A DNA stretch of 10,650 nt, from assembly GCA_002689905.1 (NCBI GenBank), contig NZIN01000039.1, positions 1 to 10,650 of the forward strand. Reading direction: 5' to 3'. The first letter of the stretch is position 1. Every line of letters starts with the position of its first letter. A program made the position numbers and the translations under genes. A model generated the notes under the pieces. It was given only the letters and a program-made list of their open reading frames with translations. It ran no database searches and was not told the origin of the DNA. Shown here in pieces: positions 1-6,226 of the stretch. The DNA comes from Rickettsiales bacterium. GTDB lineage: Bacteria; Pseudomonadota; Alphaproteobacteria; TMED109.

Positions 1-19
1 CAAGAAGAAAGGAAAGTCG

Positions 20-574
20 ATGACTTTAATGTCTGATAACTGGATTGCAAAGCAAGTAGAAGAAAATAATATTATTAGCCCATTTGAAAAATCTCAAGTT
101 AGAAAAGGAAAAATTTCATATGGTTTGTCTAGTTACGGCTATGATGCAAGAGTTTCTAACGAGTTTAAAATATTTACAAATGTAAATAATACTATAGTAG
201 ACCCTAAAAACTTTAGTTTAGAAGGTTTTGTGGAGAAGAAATCAGAAACATGTATTATACCACCAAACAGTTTTGCTTTAGCACGTACTGTAGAATATTT
301 TAAAATACCAAGAGATATTCTAGTGATATGTTTAGGAAAATCGACATATGCTAGATGCGGTATTATCGTAAATGTTACACCCTTAGAACCAGAATGGGAA
401 GGACATGTAACTTTAGAGTTTTCTAATACAAGCCCTCTTCCGGCTAAGATTTATGCCAATGAAGGTGCTTGCCAATTTCTCTTTTTACAAGGTAGAGAGC
501 CGCCTAAGCTTTCATATGCAGATAAGCAAGGTAAGTATATGAAACAAAAGGGTGTAACTCTACCAAAGATTTAA
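20..574 (+). CDS. dcd: dCTP deaminase
   Basis: Deaminates dCTP to dUTP (EC 3.5.4.13) in the cytosol, feeding dUMP to thymidylate synthesis. The 184-residue protein is full length for the alphaproteobacterial type. Visible signatures are YGLSSYGYDAR (34-44), the GKSTYAR segment (106-112) carrying the family's substrate-binding Ser108 and Arg112, and TLEFSN (131-136), whose Glu133 aligns with the catalytic Glu138 of E. coli Dcd. The C-terminal YADKQGKY stretch (166-173) is the nucleotide-closing tail. The start at 20 is chosen because AGGAAAG at 10-16 precedes it and the N-terminus MTLMSDNWI matches the family pattern; a second ATG at 29 is possible. murA follows after 2 nt, so the two are probably co-transcribed. 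The bifunctional dCTP deaminase/dUTPase is less likely because the similarity is to the monofunctional family. Assignment is secure. Confidence 0.96.
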   Translation: MTLMSDNWIAKQVEENNIISPFEKSQVRKGKISYGLSSYGYDARVSNEFKIFTNVNNTIVDPKNFSLEGFVEKKSETCIIPPNSFALARTVEYFKIPRDILVICLGKSTYARCGIIVNVTPLEPEWEGHVTLEFSNTSPLPAKIYANEGACQFLFLQGREPPKLSYADKQGKYMKQKGVTLPKI

Positions 575-576
575 AT

Positions 577-1833
577 ATGGAATATATTGATATATTCGGA
601 GGAAATGAGCTTTCTGGTGAAATAGAAATATCAGGATCTAAAAACTCTGTTCTTCCAATATTAGCTAGCACAATACTTTCTGATAAAGGACTAACTTTGT
701 CTAACGTACCTAAACTAGTAGATGTGAAATCGATGATTAATTTAATAGCAAGTCTAGGAGTAAAAGTAGAAAAAAAAAAAGAAAAAATATTATTTCACAC
801 TAAGAAGATAATTTCTCATGAGGCTAATTACAATTTAGTGAGAAAAATGAGAGCATCTTTTTTAGTTCTTGGACCACTACTAGCTAGAGATGGTTATGCA
901 AGAATATCACTGCCTGGAGGATGTGCAATAGGCACTAGGCCTGTAGACCTTCATTTACTCGCAATGAAAAAACTTGGAGCTAACATTGATTTTTCAGATG
1001 GATATGTGATTGCTAAAAGCCATAGAAAAGGGTTAGTAGGAAATAAGATAGAATTTCCAAAATTATCTGTAGGAGCTACTGAGAATGCAATTATGGCCGC
1101 TACATTAGCTAAAGGAGAAACTCTAATAACTAATGCAGCTAAAGAGCCTGAAGTAATAGATTTATGTAATTGCCTACTCTCAATGGGTGTACTAATAGAA
1201 GGAATAGGAACAAATAAAATTTATATTCAAGGTGTAGCTAAGCTTTTAGAATGTTCGCATGAAGTGATAACTGATCGTATTGAAGCTTGTACTTTTATTA
1301 TAGCTGCTGCCATTACTAAAAGTAATTTAAAAATTAATAAAATAAATTTTAAGCACATAAAGTTGTTTATCAATATAATAAAGAAGATGGGACTAAAGTT
1401 TCTTGAGAAAGAAGATCAAATTCAGATAGTAAAAAGTGAAAACTTACAACCTATATTAGTTAAAACTGAGGAATACCCTGGCTTTCCTACTGATATGCAA
1501 GCACAATTAATGACTTTAGCTTGTTTATCAGATGGAATATCTGAAATTGAAGAAAATATTTTTGAGAATAGATTTATGCATGTTCCAGAACTAAATAGAC
1601 TTGGAGCAAAAATTATTATTAATGGGAATAAAGCTATTATTCATGGAAATAGAAAGTTTATTGGTGCAGAGGTAATGGCGACTGATTTGAGGGCATCAGT
1701 TTCTTTAATTTTAGCTGCACTAGTTGCCAAAGGTAAAACCAGAATAAATAGAATATATCATTTAGACAGAGGTTATGAAAATATAGATTTTAAATTATCT
1801 AGTTGTGGTGCAAAAATAAGAAGAGGTAATTAA
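577..1833 (+). CDS. murA: UDP-N-acetylglucosamine 1-carboxyvinyltransferase (MurA)
   Basis: Transfers enolpyruvate from PEP to UDP-GlcNAc (EC 2.5.1.7), the first committed step of peptidoglycan synthesis, in the cytosol. The 418-residue length matches the family. Key residues are present: Lys22-Asn23 in GSKNSVLP, the PEP/fosfomycin-reactive Cys116 in LPGGCAIGTRP, Asp306 in FPTDMQAQ, Arg372 in LRAS and Arg398 in LDRGYE. These align one for one with E. coli K22, C115, D305, R371 and R397. The Cys (not Asp) at 116 predicts fosfomycin sensitivity of the enzyme, by family knowledge. No clear ribosome binding site precedes the ATG, which lies 2 nt after the dcd stop, so coupled translation is likely. 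An 11-A run encodes a Lys-rich loop near residue 66. The stop codon abuts the next ATG directly. Confidence 0.97.
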   Translation: MEYIDIFGGNELSGEIEISGSKNSVLPILASTILSDKGLTLSNVPKLVDVKSMINLIASLGVKVEKKKEKILFHTKKIISHEANYNLVRKMRASFLVLGPLLARDGYARISLPGGCAIGTRPVDLHLLAMKKLGANIDFSDGYVIAKSHRKGLVGNKIEFPKLSVGATENAIMAATLAKGETLITNAAKEPEVIDLCNCLLSMGVLIEGIGTNKIYIQGVAKLLECSHEVITDRIEACTFIIAAAITKSNLKINKINFKHIKLFINIIKKMGLKFLEKEDQIQIVKSENLQPILVKTEEYPGFPTDMQAQLMTLACLSDGISEIEENIFENRFMHVPELNRLGAKIIINGNKAIIHGNRKFIGAEVMATDLRASVSLILAALVAKGKTRINRIYHLDRGYENIDFKLSSCGAKIRRGN

Positions 1834-2268
1834 ATGGAAATTTCAAAAATCTGGCAGCCACTTAAATTAAGAGCAGTTGATGATCAAGATTTACAAATTT
1901 TCAGTCAATTTTTATATGAATCCATAATTGTTTCTTCTGAAATTAATTATGATGAGAAAGCAAAACAATTTGCTATGGCTATAGAGAGATTCACTTGGGA
2001 ACAAGCTAAAGGGAAGAGCTACTTATTAATGCAAGTATTAGCTATATTAATTATAAATGGTGTTGAAAAAGTTGATATGAAAAATATATTCAATAATAAT
2101 AAAATTAAAAATATTTTATCAATTAGTAATATTGACAATAATATCCTTATACTGCTTAATGATGAGAAAATTATAAACCTGAAAGTAAAAAAATGGAGCT
2201 GTTTATTAGAAGATATAGGAAAACCTTTTTTACCAGCAACTGTACCTACATTCCCTGAAAATGATTGA
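1834..2268 (+). CDS. DUF2948 family protein, function unknown
   Basis: A 144-residue protein that I recognise as DUF2948, an uncharacterised family found in Alphaproteobacteria, usually between murA and the his genes. Support is the N-terminal pattern LKLRAVDDQDLQIFSQFL (about 11-28), the central FAMAIERFTWE (46-56) and the C-terminal WSCLLEDIGKP segment (about 181 nt before the end). No signal peptide, membrane segment or catalytic motif is visible, so it is probably a small cytosolic protein. The ATG follows the murA stop without any spacer and has AGAGG at 1822-1826, seven bases upstream. Its TGA stop lies inside the hisG start region (8-nt overlap). The middle (about residues 80-105) is Asn/Ile/Lys-rich and diverged. 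The location gives no proof of a role in wall or histidine synthesis; family membership is fairly sure, function is not known. Confidence 0.8.
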   Translation: MEISKIWQPLKLRAVDDQDLQIFSQFLYESIIVSSEINYDEKAKQFAMAIERFTWEQAKGKSYLLMQVLAILIINGVEKVDMKNIFNNNKIKNILSISNIDNNILILLNDEKIINLKVKKWSCLLEDIGKPFLPATVPTFPEND

Positions 2269-2938
2269 TAAAAATAAAAATATTGATAAAAAAATTATAA
2301 TTGCAATTCCAAAAGGAAGAATACTAAAAGACCTGACTCCTATTCTAAAAAAGGTTAATATACTACCTGAATCTGAATTTTTTGATATTAATTCAAGAAA
2401 AATTATGTTTTCTAGTAATTTAAATTTTATTAACTTTATAAAAGTAAGAAGTTTTGATGTTGTAAACTTTGTAGCTTTTGGTGGCGCACATATAGGAATA
2501 GTAGGACTAGATGTTATAGAAGAATTTAATTTTGAAGAAATTTATGCGCCAGTTAATTTAGGTATAGGTAAATGTAGGTTATCAGTAGCAGAGCCATTTA
2601 AAATGGCATTAAAAGATGACCCAAAAACTTGGAGCCATTTAAAAATAGCAACTAAGTACCCTAAGATAACCAAAAAACATTTTGCACAAAGAGGTGTGCA
2701 GGCAGAATGTTTAAAACTGAACGGAGCTTTGGAAATAGCTCCTAAATTAGAATTAAGTAGCCGTATAGTAGACTTAGTATCAACAGGAAAAACATTAAAA
2801 GAAAATGGCTTAATAGAAATTGAGAAAATTATGGATATTACATCACACCTAATTGTTAATAGAAATATGTCCAAAACTTTTCCAAATAAAATTAAAAATA
2901 TAATCTCTAAATTTAGAAAGGTAGTTAATGCTTTATAA
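2261..2938 (+). CDS. hisG: ATP phosphoribosyltransferase, short-form catalytic subunit
   Basis: Catalyses the first step of histidine synthesis, ATP + PRPP to phosphoribosyl-ATP (EC 2.4.2.17). At 225 residues it is the short form (HisG_S), which lacks the C-terminal regulatory ACT-like domain of the ~300-residue form and in known systems needs the HisZ partner for activity and feedback control. No hisZ lies in this window. Family landmarks are AIPKGRI (15-21), VRSFDVVNFVAFGGAHIGIVG (62-82, read as two adjoining motifs), GIGKCRLSVAEP (101-112), KYPKITKKHF (132-141), and the PRPP-binding loop VDLVSTGKTLK (170-180). The RIVDLVSTG form is typical of alphaproteobacterial orthologues. The ATG overlaps the upstream TGA by 8 nt and no Shine-Dalgarno is evident, so translation is probably coupled to the DUF2948 gene. 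The 3' end overlaps hisD by 11 nt. Confidence 0.95.
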   Translation: MIDKNKNIDKKIIIAIPKGRILKDLTPILKKVNILPESEFFDINSRKIMFSSNLNFINFIKVRSFDVVNFVAFGGAHIGIVGLDVIEEFNFEEIYAPVNLGIGKCRLSVAEPFKMALKDDPKTWSHLKIATKYPKITKKHFAQRGVQAECLKLNGALEIAPKLELSSRIVDLVSTGKTLKENGLIEIEKIMDITSHLIVNRNMSKTFPNKIKNIISKFRKVVNAL

Positions 2939-4226
2939 CGTTGATTGTAATAAGAATAATTATGAAAAGTTACTATTTTCTTTAGTACATAAAGGGGTTA
3001 ATGAAAATAATAAAAGAATTAAATTAGTAGCTAGTATTATACACGATGTAAAAAAAAATGGTAATAAAGCGCTATTTAAGTATTCAAAGAAATATGATAA
3101 AAAAATTTTCAAAAAACCTCAAGATATTTTAGTTTCAAAGGAAGAAATATTGGAGGCATCAAAGTTATGCACTAAAGAGTTTAAAAATTCTATTCGGTTA
3201 GCAATTAAAAGAATAAAAAACTATCAAAAAAGACTAATGCCCAAATCTCTTTTTTTTAAGGATAGTTTAGGCGTAAATTTAGGATGTATATGGTCTCCAT
3301 TATCATCTTGCTGTTTATATGTACCTGGTGGTAAAGCATTATACCCCTCTTCAGTTTTAATGAATGCTATACCAGCTCAAGTAGCAGGTGTAAAAAGAAT
3401 TGCGATAGTAACGCCAACAATAAACGATAAAGTTAGTCCTGAAATATTAATAGCTGCTAAAGAAGCTAATATAAGCGAGATTTATAAAGTTGGAGGAGCT
3501 CAGGCTATTGCAGCATTAACATTTGGCACTGAAACTATTAAAAAAGTAGATAAAATAGTCGGGCCAGGAAATGCTTACGTTGCAGAAGCAAAGAAACAAG
3601 TATATGGTTATGTAGGTATTGATTCCATAGCCGGTCCTTCTGAGATCCTTATAATAGCTGATGAGTCTAGTAACCCTGAATGGGTAGCCATGGATTTACT
3701 TTCACAAGCTGAGCATGACGAAGAAGCTAGGTGTATATTAGTTTCAAATAGCCAGAGATTGATAGAGAAAGTAAATTATTATTTAAAATACTTTCTAAAT
3801 ACTATAACAAGAAAAAAAATTGCAGAGAAAAGTCTAAAAGATAATGGGTTTTCAGTTTTTATAAAAAATATTGATGATGCACACTTAATTGCTAATTACA
3901 TAGCTCCTGAACATTTAGAAATTATGACTAAAAATAAAAATATTTTAGCTAAAAAAATTAATAATGCTGGAGCAATATTTATAGGAGATTATACTCCAGA
4001 AGCTTTTGGCGATTATATTGCTGGTCCAAGTCATGTTTTGCCTACTTCAGGAAATGCAAGATTTGATTCAGGATTATCAGTTTTAGACTTTTTAAAAAGA
4101 ACCTCTTATATTAAATCTAATAAAAATAGTCTTAAAAGTACTCTTAAGACTATAGAGGTAATAGGCAATAGTGAAGGTTTAGACGCACATGTTAAGTCAG
4201 CACAAATAAGGTTTTCTAAGGAGTAA
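2928..4226 (+). CDS. hisD: histidinol dehydrogenase
   Basis: Zn-dependent, NAD-linked enzyme that oxidises L-histidinol to L-histidine in two steps (EC 1.1.1.23), the end of the pathway that HisG begins. The 432-residue protein is full length. Zn ligands can be placed as Gln260 and His263 in LLSQAEHDEEAR, Asp362 in the FGDYIAGPSHVLPT block and His421 in EGLDAH; the catalytic pair Glu328-His329 sits in IAPEHLEIM. The NAD-fold signatures YVPGGKALYPSSVLM (131-145) and VGPGNAYVAEAK (211-222) are intact. The ATG lies inside the end of hisG and has AAAGG at 2917-2921, six bases upstream. The hisG-hisD pair with overlapping ends implies co-transcription and coupled translation. Its final codons AAG GAG also form the ribosome binding site of the next gene. 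Nothing unusual is missing. Confidence 0.97.
   Translation: MLYNVDCNKNNYEKLLFSLVHKGVNENNKRIKLVASIIHDVKKNGNKALFKYSKKYDKKIFKKPQDILVSKEEILEASKLCTKEFKNSIRLAIKRIKNYQKRLMPKSLFFKDSLGVNLGCIWSPLSSCCLYVPGGKALYPSSVLMNAIPAQVAGVKRIAIVTPTINDKVSPEILIAAKEANISEIYKVGGAQAIAALTFGTETIKKVDKIVGPGNAYVAEAKKQVYGYVGIDSIAGPSEILIIADESSNPEWVAMDLLSQAEHDEEARCILVSNSQRLIEKVNYYLKYFLNTITRKKIAEKSLKDNGFSVFIKNIDDAHLIANYIAPEHLEIMTKNKNILAKKINNAGAIFIGDYTPEAFGDYIAGPSHVLPTSGNARFDSGLSVLDFLKRTSYIKSNKNSLKSTLKTIEVIGNSEGLDAHVKSAQIRFSKE
4218..4223 (+). promoter_or_regulatory. Shine-Dalgarno AAGGAG supporting a TTG start
   Basis: AAGGAG lies six bases before the TTG at 4230 and inside the last two sense codons of hisD. It is the best ribosome binding site in the window and decides the start of the UPF0262 gene, whose conserved N-terminal region has no ATG or GTG. 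Confidence 0.8.
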
Positions 4227-4229
4227 ATT

Positions 4230-4709
4230 TTGACTAATAGTAAATATTATATAACAGAGGCTTCTGTTGATAATATTAATATAATCACATGGAATTCAGA
4301 GCTTGAACAAGAAAGACAATCCGCAGTATTTGATTTATTAAATAATGGTAAATTTAAGTTATTAAAAGATGGGGAAACAGGTCCTTACGAAGTAACTATA
4401 AAATTAGTTGAATGGAAATTAATATTAAATGTTTTAGATTTATTTGACGCAGAAAATACTGAAATTAGAATTTCTATAAGTGGTATTAGAAGAATTATGA
4501 GAGATTATCAAATTGTTTGTGAAAATTATGTTGAAGCAATTAAGACGGCACCTTTAAAAAGAATAGAGGCTATAGATGTGGGCAGAAGATCAATTCATGA
4601 TGAGGGTGCTGAAAAACTATTAGAAATATTTAAAGATCAAGTAGAATTAGATATGGATACGGCAAGAAGAATTTTTACTTTGATGAGTATAATATCTGTA
4701 AAAATATAA
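4230..4709 (+). CDS. UPF0262 family protein, function unknown
   Basis: A 159-residue protein of the UPF0262 family, a conserved alphaproteobacterial group without known function that commonly sits between hisD and infA. Recognisable blocks are ELEQERQSAVFDLL (24-37), GPYEVTIKL (51-59), the IRRIMRDYQIVCENYVEAI stretch (about 86-104), IEAIDVGRRSIHDEGAE (112-128) and VELDMDTARRIFTLM (138-152). The protein looks soluble, with no signal peptide, membrane helix or obvious catalytic motif. Translation starts at TTG: there is no ATG, GTG or second TTG before the conserved part, and AAGGAG is correctly spaced. It begins 3 nt after hisD, so it is probably the last gene of the dcd-hisD unit. Conservation of both sequence and position is the only hint about its role; no function should be assigned. 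Confidence 0.87.
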   Translation: MTNSKYYITEASVDNINIITWNSELEQERQSAVFDLLNNGKFKLLKDGETGPYEVTIKLVEWKLILNVLDLFDAENTEIRISISGIRRIMRDYQIVCENYVEAIKTAPLKRIEAIDVGRRSIHDEGAEKLLEIFKDQVELDMDTARRIFTLMSIISVKI

Positions 4710-4713
4710 ATAC

Positions 4714-4742
4714 TTGACCAAATCAATATAAACTAGCATTTT
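4714..4742 (+). promoter_or_regulatory. weak candidate promoter before infA
   Basis: The 50-nt gap between the UPF0262 gene and infA contains TTGACC at 4714-4719, a good -35 match. The -10 is poor: CATTTT at 4737-4742 gives a 17-nt spacer but only three matches, while TAGCAT at 4734-4739 has four matches with a short 14-nt spacer. The site would let infA be expressed apart from the upstream genes. This is inference from a consensus comparison only. Confidence 0.3.
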
Positions 4743-4747
4743 AAATG

Positions 4748-4755
4748 AAAAGGGG
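4748..4755 (+). promoter_or_regulatory. Shine-Dalgarno AAAAGGGG fixing the infA start
   Basis: A purine run ending in four Gs lies just before ATG 4760 (AAGG to ATG spacing six bases). It falls inside the extension that would be translated from the upstream ATG at 4745, which argues for the 4760 start. Confidence 0.7.
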
Positions 4756-4759
4756 ATAT

Positions 4760-4978
4760 ATGGCAAAAGAAGATGTTTTAGAATATGAAGGTGTAGTTTT
4801 AGAAATTTTACCTAATGCAATGTTTAAGGTAAAACTAGATAACGAACATGAAATTCTTGCTCATACAGCAGGTAGAATGAGAAAACATAGGATAAGAATT
4901 TTGGCTGGAGATAAAGTAACTGTCGAAATGTCAACTTATGATTTAACTAAGGGAAGAATAATTTTCAGACACAAATAA
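4760..4978 (+). CDS. infA: translation initiation factor IF-1
   Basis: Small OB-fold protein that binds the 30S A site and, with IF-2 and IF-3, promotes correct initiation. From ATG 4760 the product is 72 residues, exactly the usual length, beginning MAKEDVLEYEG. Canonical segments are LPNAMFKVKLDN (about 17-28), HEILAHTAGRMRKHRIRIL (29-47), the GDKVTVEMS strand and the ending YDLTKGRIIFRHK. An in-frame ATG at 4745 would add five residues but has no ribosome binding site and does not fit the family, whereas AAAAGGGG precedes 4760. A 50-nt gap with a promoter-like TTGACC lies upstream. maf follows in the same reading frame, 15 nt after the TAA stop, with an apparently non-standard start. Identification is certain. 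Confidence 0.97.
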   Translation: MAKEDVLEYEGVVLEILPNAMFKVKLDNEHEILAHTAGRMRKHRIRILAGDKVTVEMSTYDLTKGRIIFRHK

Positions 4979-4983
4979 CTATT

Positions 4984-5017
4984 AGGTAAAATAATTAAAA
5001 ATACTATAATTTTATCC
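4984..5017 (+). promoter_or_regulatory. maf initiation region: AGG site, possible hairpin, ATT/ATA start
   Basis: AGG at 4984-4986 lies seven bases before ATT 4994 and four before ATA 4991, a plausible ribosome binding site. GGTAAAAT (4985-4992) can pair with ATTTTATCC (5009-5017) if T5015 is bulged, forming about eight base pairs, mostly A-U, around a 16-nt loop. If it forms, it would bury the AGG and leave ATT 4994 in the loop. The pairing is seen in the sequence; any regulatory effect is speculation, and A-U-rich pairing of this kind arises easily by chance here. Confidence 0.3.
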
Positions 5018-5563
5018 TCGTCCTCAGAAGCCAGAAAAAATTTGCTTACGAGTTTAAAGGTAAGCTTTGAAGTGTTTGCTCCAGAAGTTGATGAGACGCC
5101 AAATAAAAATGAATCTCCACAGAAATTTGTAAGAAGGATATCATTATTAAAAGCGCAAGCTGCCAATGCAAGTTTCAAAGAGAATTTTATAATAGCTGCA
5201 GATACAATACTATATGCAAGAAAAACCTTTTTTCATAAAACTGAGGATGAAAATATAGCTTATGAAAATTTACAATTACTATCTGGGAGAAGACATAGTA
5301 TTTATACGGGTTTAACTACCATAGATAAAAAAAATAAAATGAATTTTTTTTTAACTACAACTAAAGTTAAATTTAGAGTTTTAACAAATGATGACATTAA
5401 AAAGTATCTTCTTTCTAAAGAATGGAGGAATAAAACAGGATCTTATGCTATTCAAGGATTTGGGGCAAGTTTTGTTAATTTTTTATCTGGGTCATACAGT
5501 GGCGCTGTTGGTTTACCTTTAGATAAGGTATATTATGTATTAAAAGCCAATAAATTAATATAA
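4994..5563 (+). CDS. maf: Maf family nucleoside triphosphate pyrophosphatase, apparent ATT start
   Basis: Hydrolyses nucleoside triphosphates to monophosphates and pyrophosphate. The YAIQG motif, as in E. coli YhdE rather than the GSFKSEG form of YceF, suggests the dTTP/UTP type (EC 3.6.1.9). The essential N-terminal motif IILSSSSEARKNLL, with Arg14, is encoded at 5006-5047. Further signatures are the DETP...KA segment, AADT with catalytic Asp70, LSGRRHSIYTG, EWRNKTGSYAIQG and GLPLDKVY. No ATG, GTG or TTG occurs in frame between the infA stop and this motif; the first, TTG 5042, would delete it. I therefore place the start at ATT 4994, behind AGG, giving MKNTIILSSSS and 189 residues, the normal length. 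ATA 4991 is an alternative. A sequencing error of ATG to ATT is possible. Family assignment is firm; the start is inferred. Confidence 0.88.
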   Translation: MKNTIILSSSSEARKNLLTSLKVSFEVFAPEVDETPNKNESPQKFVRRISLLKAQAANASFKENFIIAADTILYARKTFFHKTEDENIAYENLQLLSGRRHSIYTGLTTIDKKNKMNFFLTTTKVKFRVLTNDDIKKYLLSKEWRNKTGSYAIQGFGASFVNFLSGSYSGAVGLPLDKVYYVLKANKLI

Positions 5564-5570
5564 TAAATAT

Positions 5571-6197
5571 ATGAAAAAGACTCAAAGTCAAAATAGTTGG
5601 TTGCAAAGACAAGGAAAGGATATTTTTGTAAAACTTTCAAAAGCTAAAGGTTACAGATCTCGAGCAGTATATAAACTCATAGATATTAATTATAAGTTTA
5701 ACATTATCAAGAAAAATACAAAAATTATAGATTTGGGAGCAAGCCCGGGAGGTTGGACACAAGTCATAGTAAATATATTAAAAGATACTAATTATGAAAT
5801 TGTAGCTATAGACAAATTAAATATGGAACCTATAAAAAACTGTAGTTTTATATTAGATGACATAGAAAGTTTTTTAAAAAAAAATAATTCATTAAATAGT
5901 AACTCATATGAATTAATATTATCTGATATGGCTCCTAACTCTTCAGGACATAGGTTTACTGATCAAGCAAGTTCTGAGAAACTTTTTTTTTTAGCCTTAG
6001 AGTTTGCTTTAAAATATTTAATTTCTGGCGGAAATTTTGTATGCAAAATTATGAGGAATTCAGTGGAAAAAAAGATTGTTAATAACACTAAAAAATATTT
6101 TAAAGTAGTAAAAGTATATAAGCCACCAGCTAGCAGAAAAGACTCTAAAGAGATTTATATGGTAGCTCTTGGTTTTAATAATTTACATAAAGGTTAA
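5571..6197 (+). CDS. rlmE: 23S rRNA (uridine-2'-O)-methyltransferase RlmE (FtsJ/RrmJ)
   Basis: SAM-dependent methyltransferase that modifies the 2'-O of U2552 (E. coli numbering) in the A loop of 23S rRNA (EC 2.1.1.166), helping late 50S assembly. The 208-residue protein shows RSRAVYKL (29-36), the SAM-binding DLGASPGGWTQV (54-65) and LSDMAPNSSGH (117-127). The catalytic tetrad Lys-Asp-Lys-Glu of E. coli RrmJ can be placed at Lys35, Asp119, Lys159 and Glu194. The C-terminal KPPASRKDSKEIYMVALG is typical. The segment after Lys159 (MRNSVEKK) differs from the usual Gly-rich FQGEG but keeps the length. No clear Shine-Dalgarno precedes the ATG, which is 7 nt after maf. A run of ten Ts (5983-5992) lies within the gene. 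It probably belongs to the infA-guaA transcript. Confidence 0.94.
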   Translation: MKKTQSQNSWLQRQGKDIFVKLSKAKGYRSRAVYKLIDINYKFNIIKKNTKIIDLGASPGGWTQVIVNILKDTNYEIVAIDKLNMEPIKNCSFILDDIESFLKKNNSLNSNSYELILSDMAPNSSGHRFTDQASSEKLFFLALEFALKYLISGGNFVCKIMRNSVEKKIVNNTKKYFKVVKVYKPPASRKDSKEIYMVALGFNNLHKG

Positions 6198-6226
6198 ATA
6201 CTATTAGAGTACTTTAAGGAAAATAT

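Noticed and set aside
2542..2874. 110-codon open frame on the - strand within hisG
   Set aside because: It lies opposite well-conserved hisG codons, has no family resemblance and reflects low stop frequency in the antisense frame.
4745..4759. Upstream ATG 4745 as the infA start
   Set aside because: It adds five residues absent from the 72-residue family and would translate the Shine-Dalgarno of ATG 4760.
5042..5044. TTG 5042 as the maf start
   Set aside because: It would remove the essential SSSSEAR motif that is plainly encoded upstream in the same frame.
4936..5178. 80-codon open frame on the - strand over the infA-maf junction
   Set aside because: It is antisense to the conserved IF-1 end and Maf N-terminus, with no recognisable protein features.
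4760..5563. infA-maf fusion by stop-codon readthrough, since both share a frame
   Set aside because: IF-1 and Maf are each complete at normal length and the linker is only five codons before the proposed start; nothing suggests readthrough.
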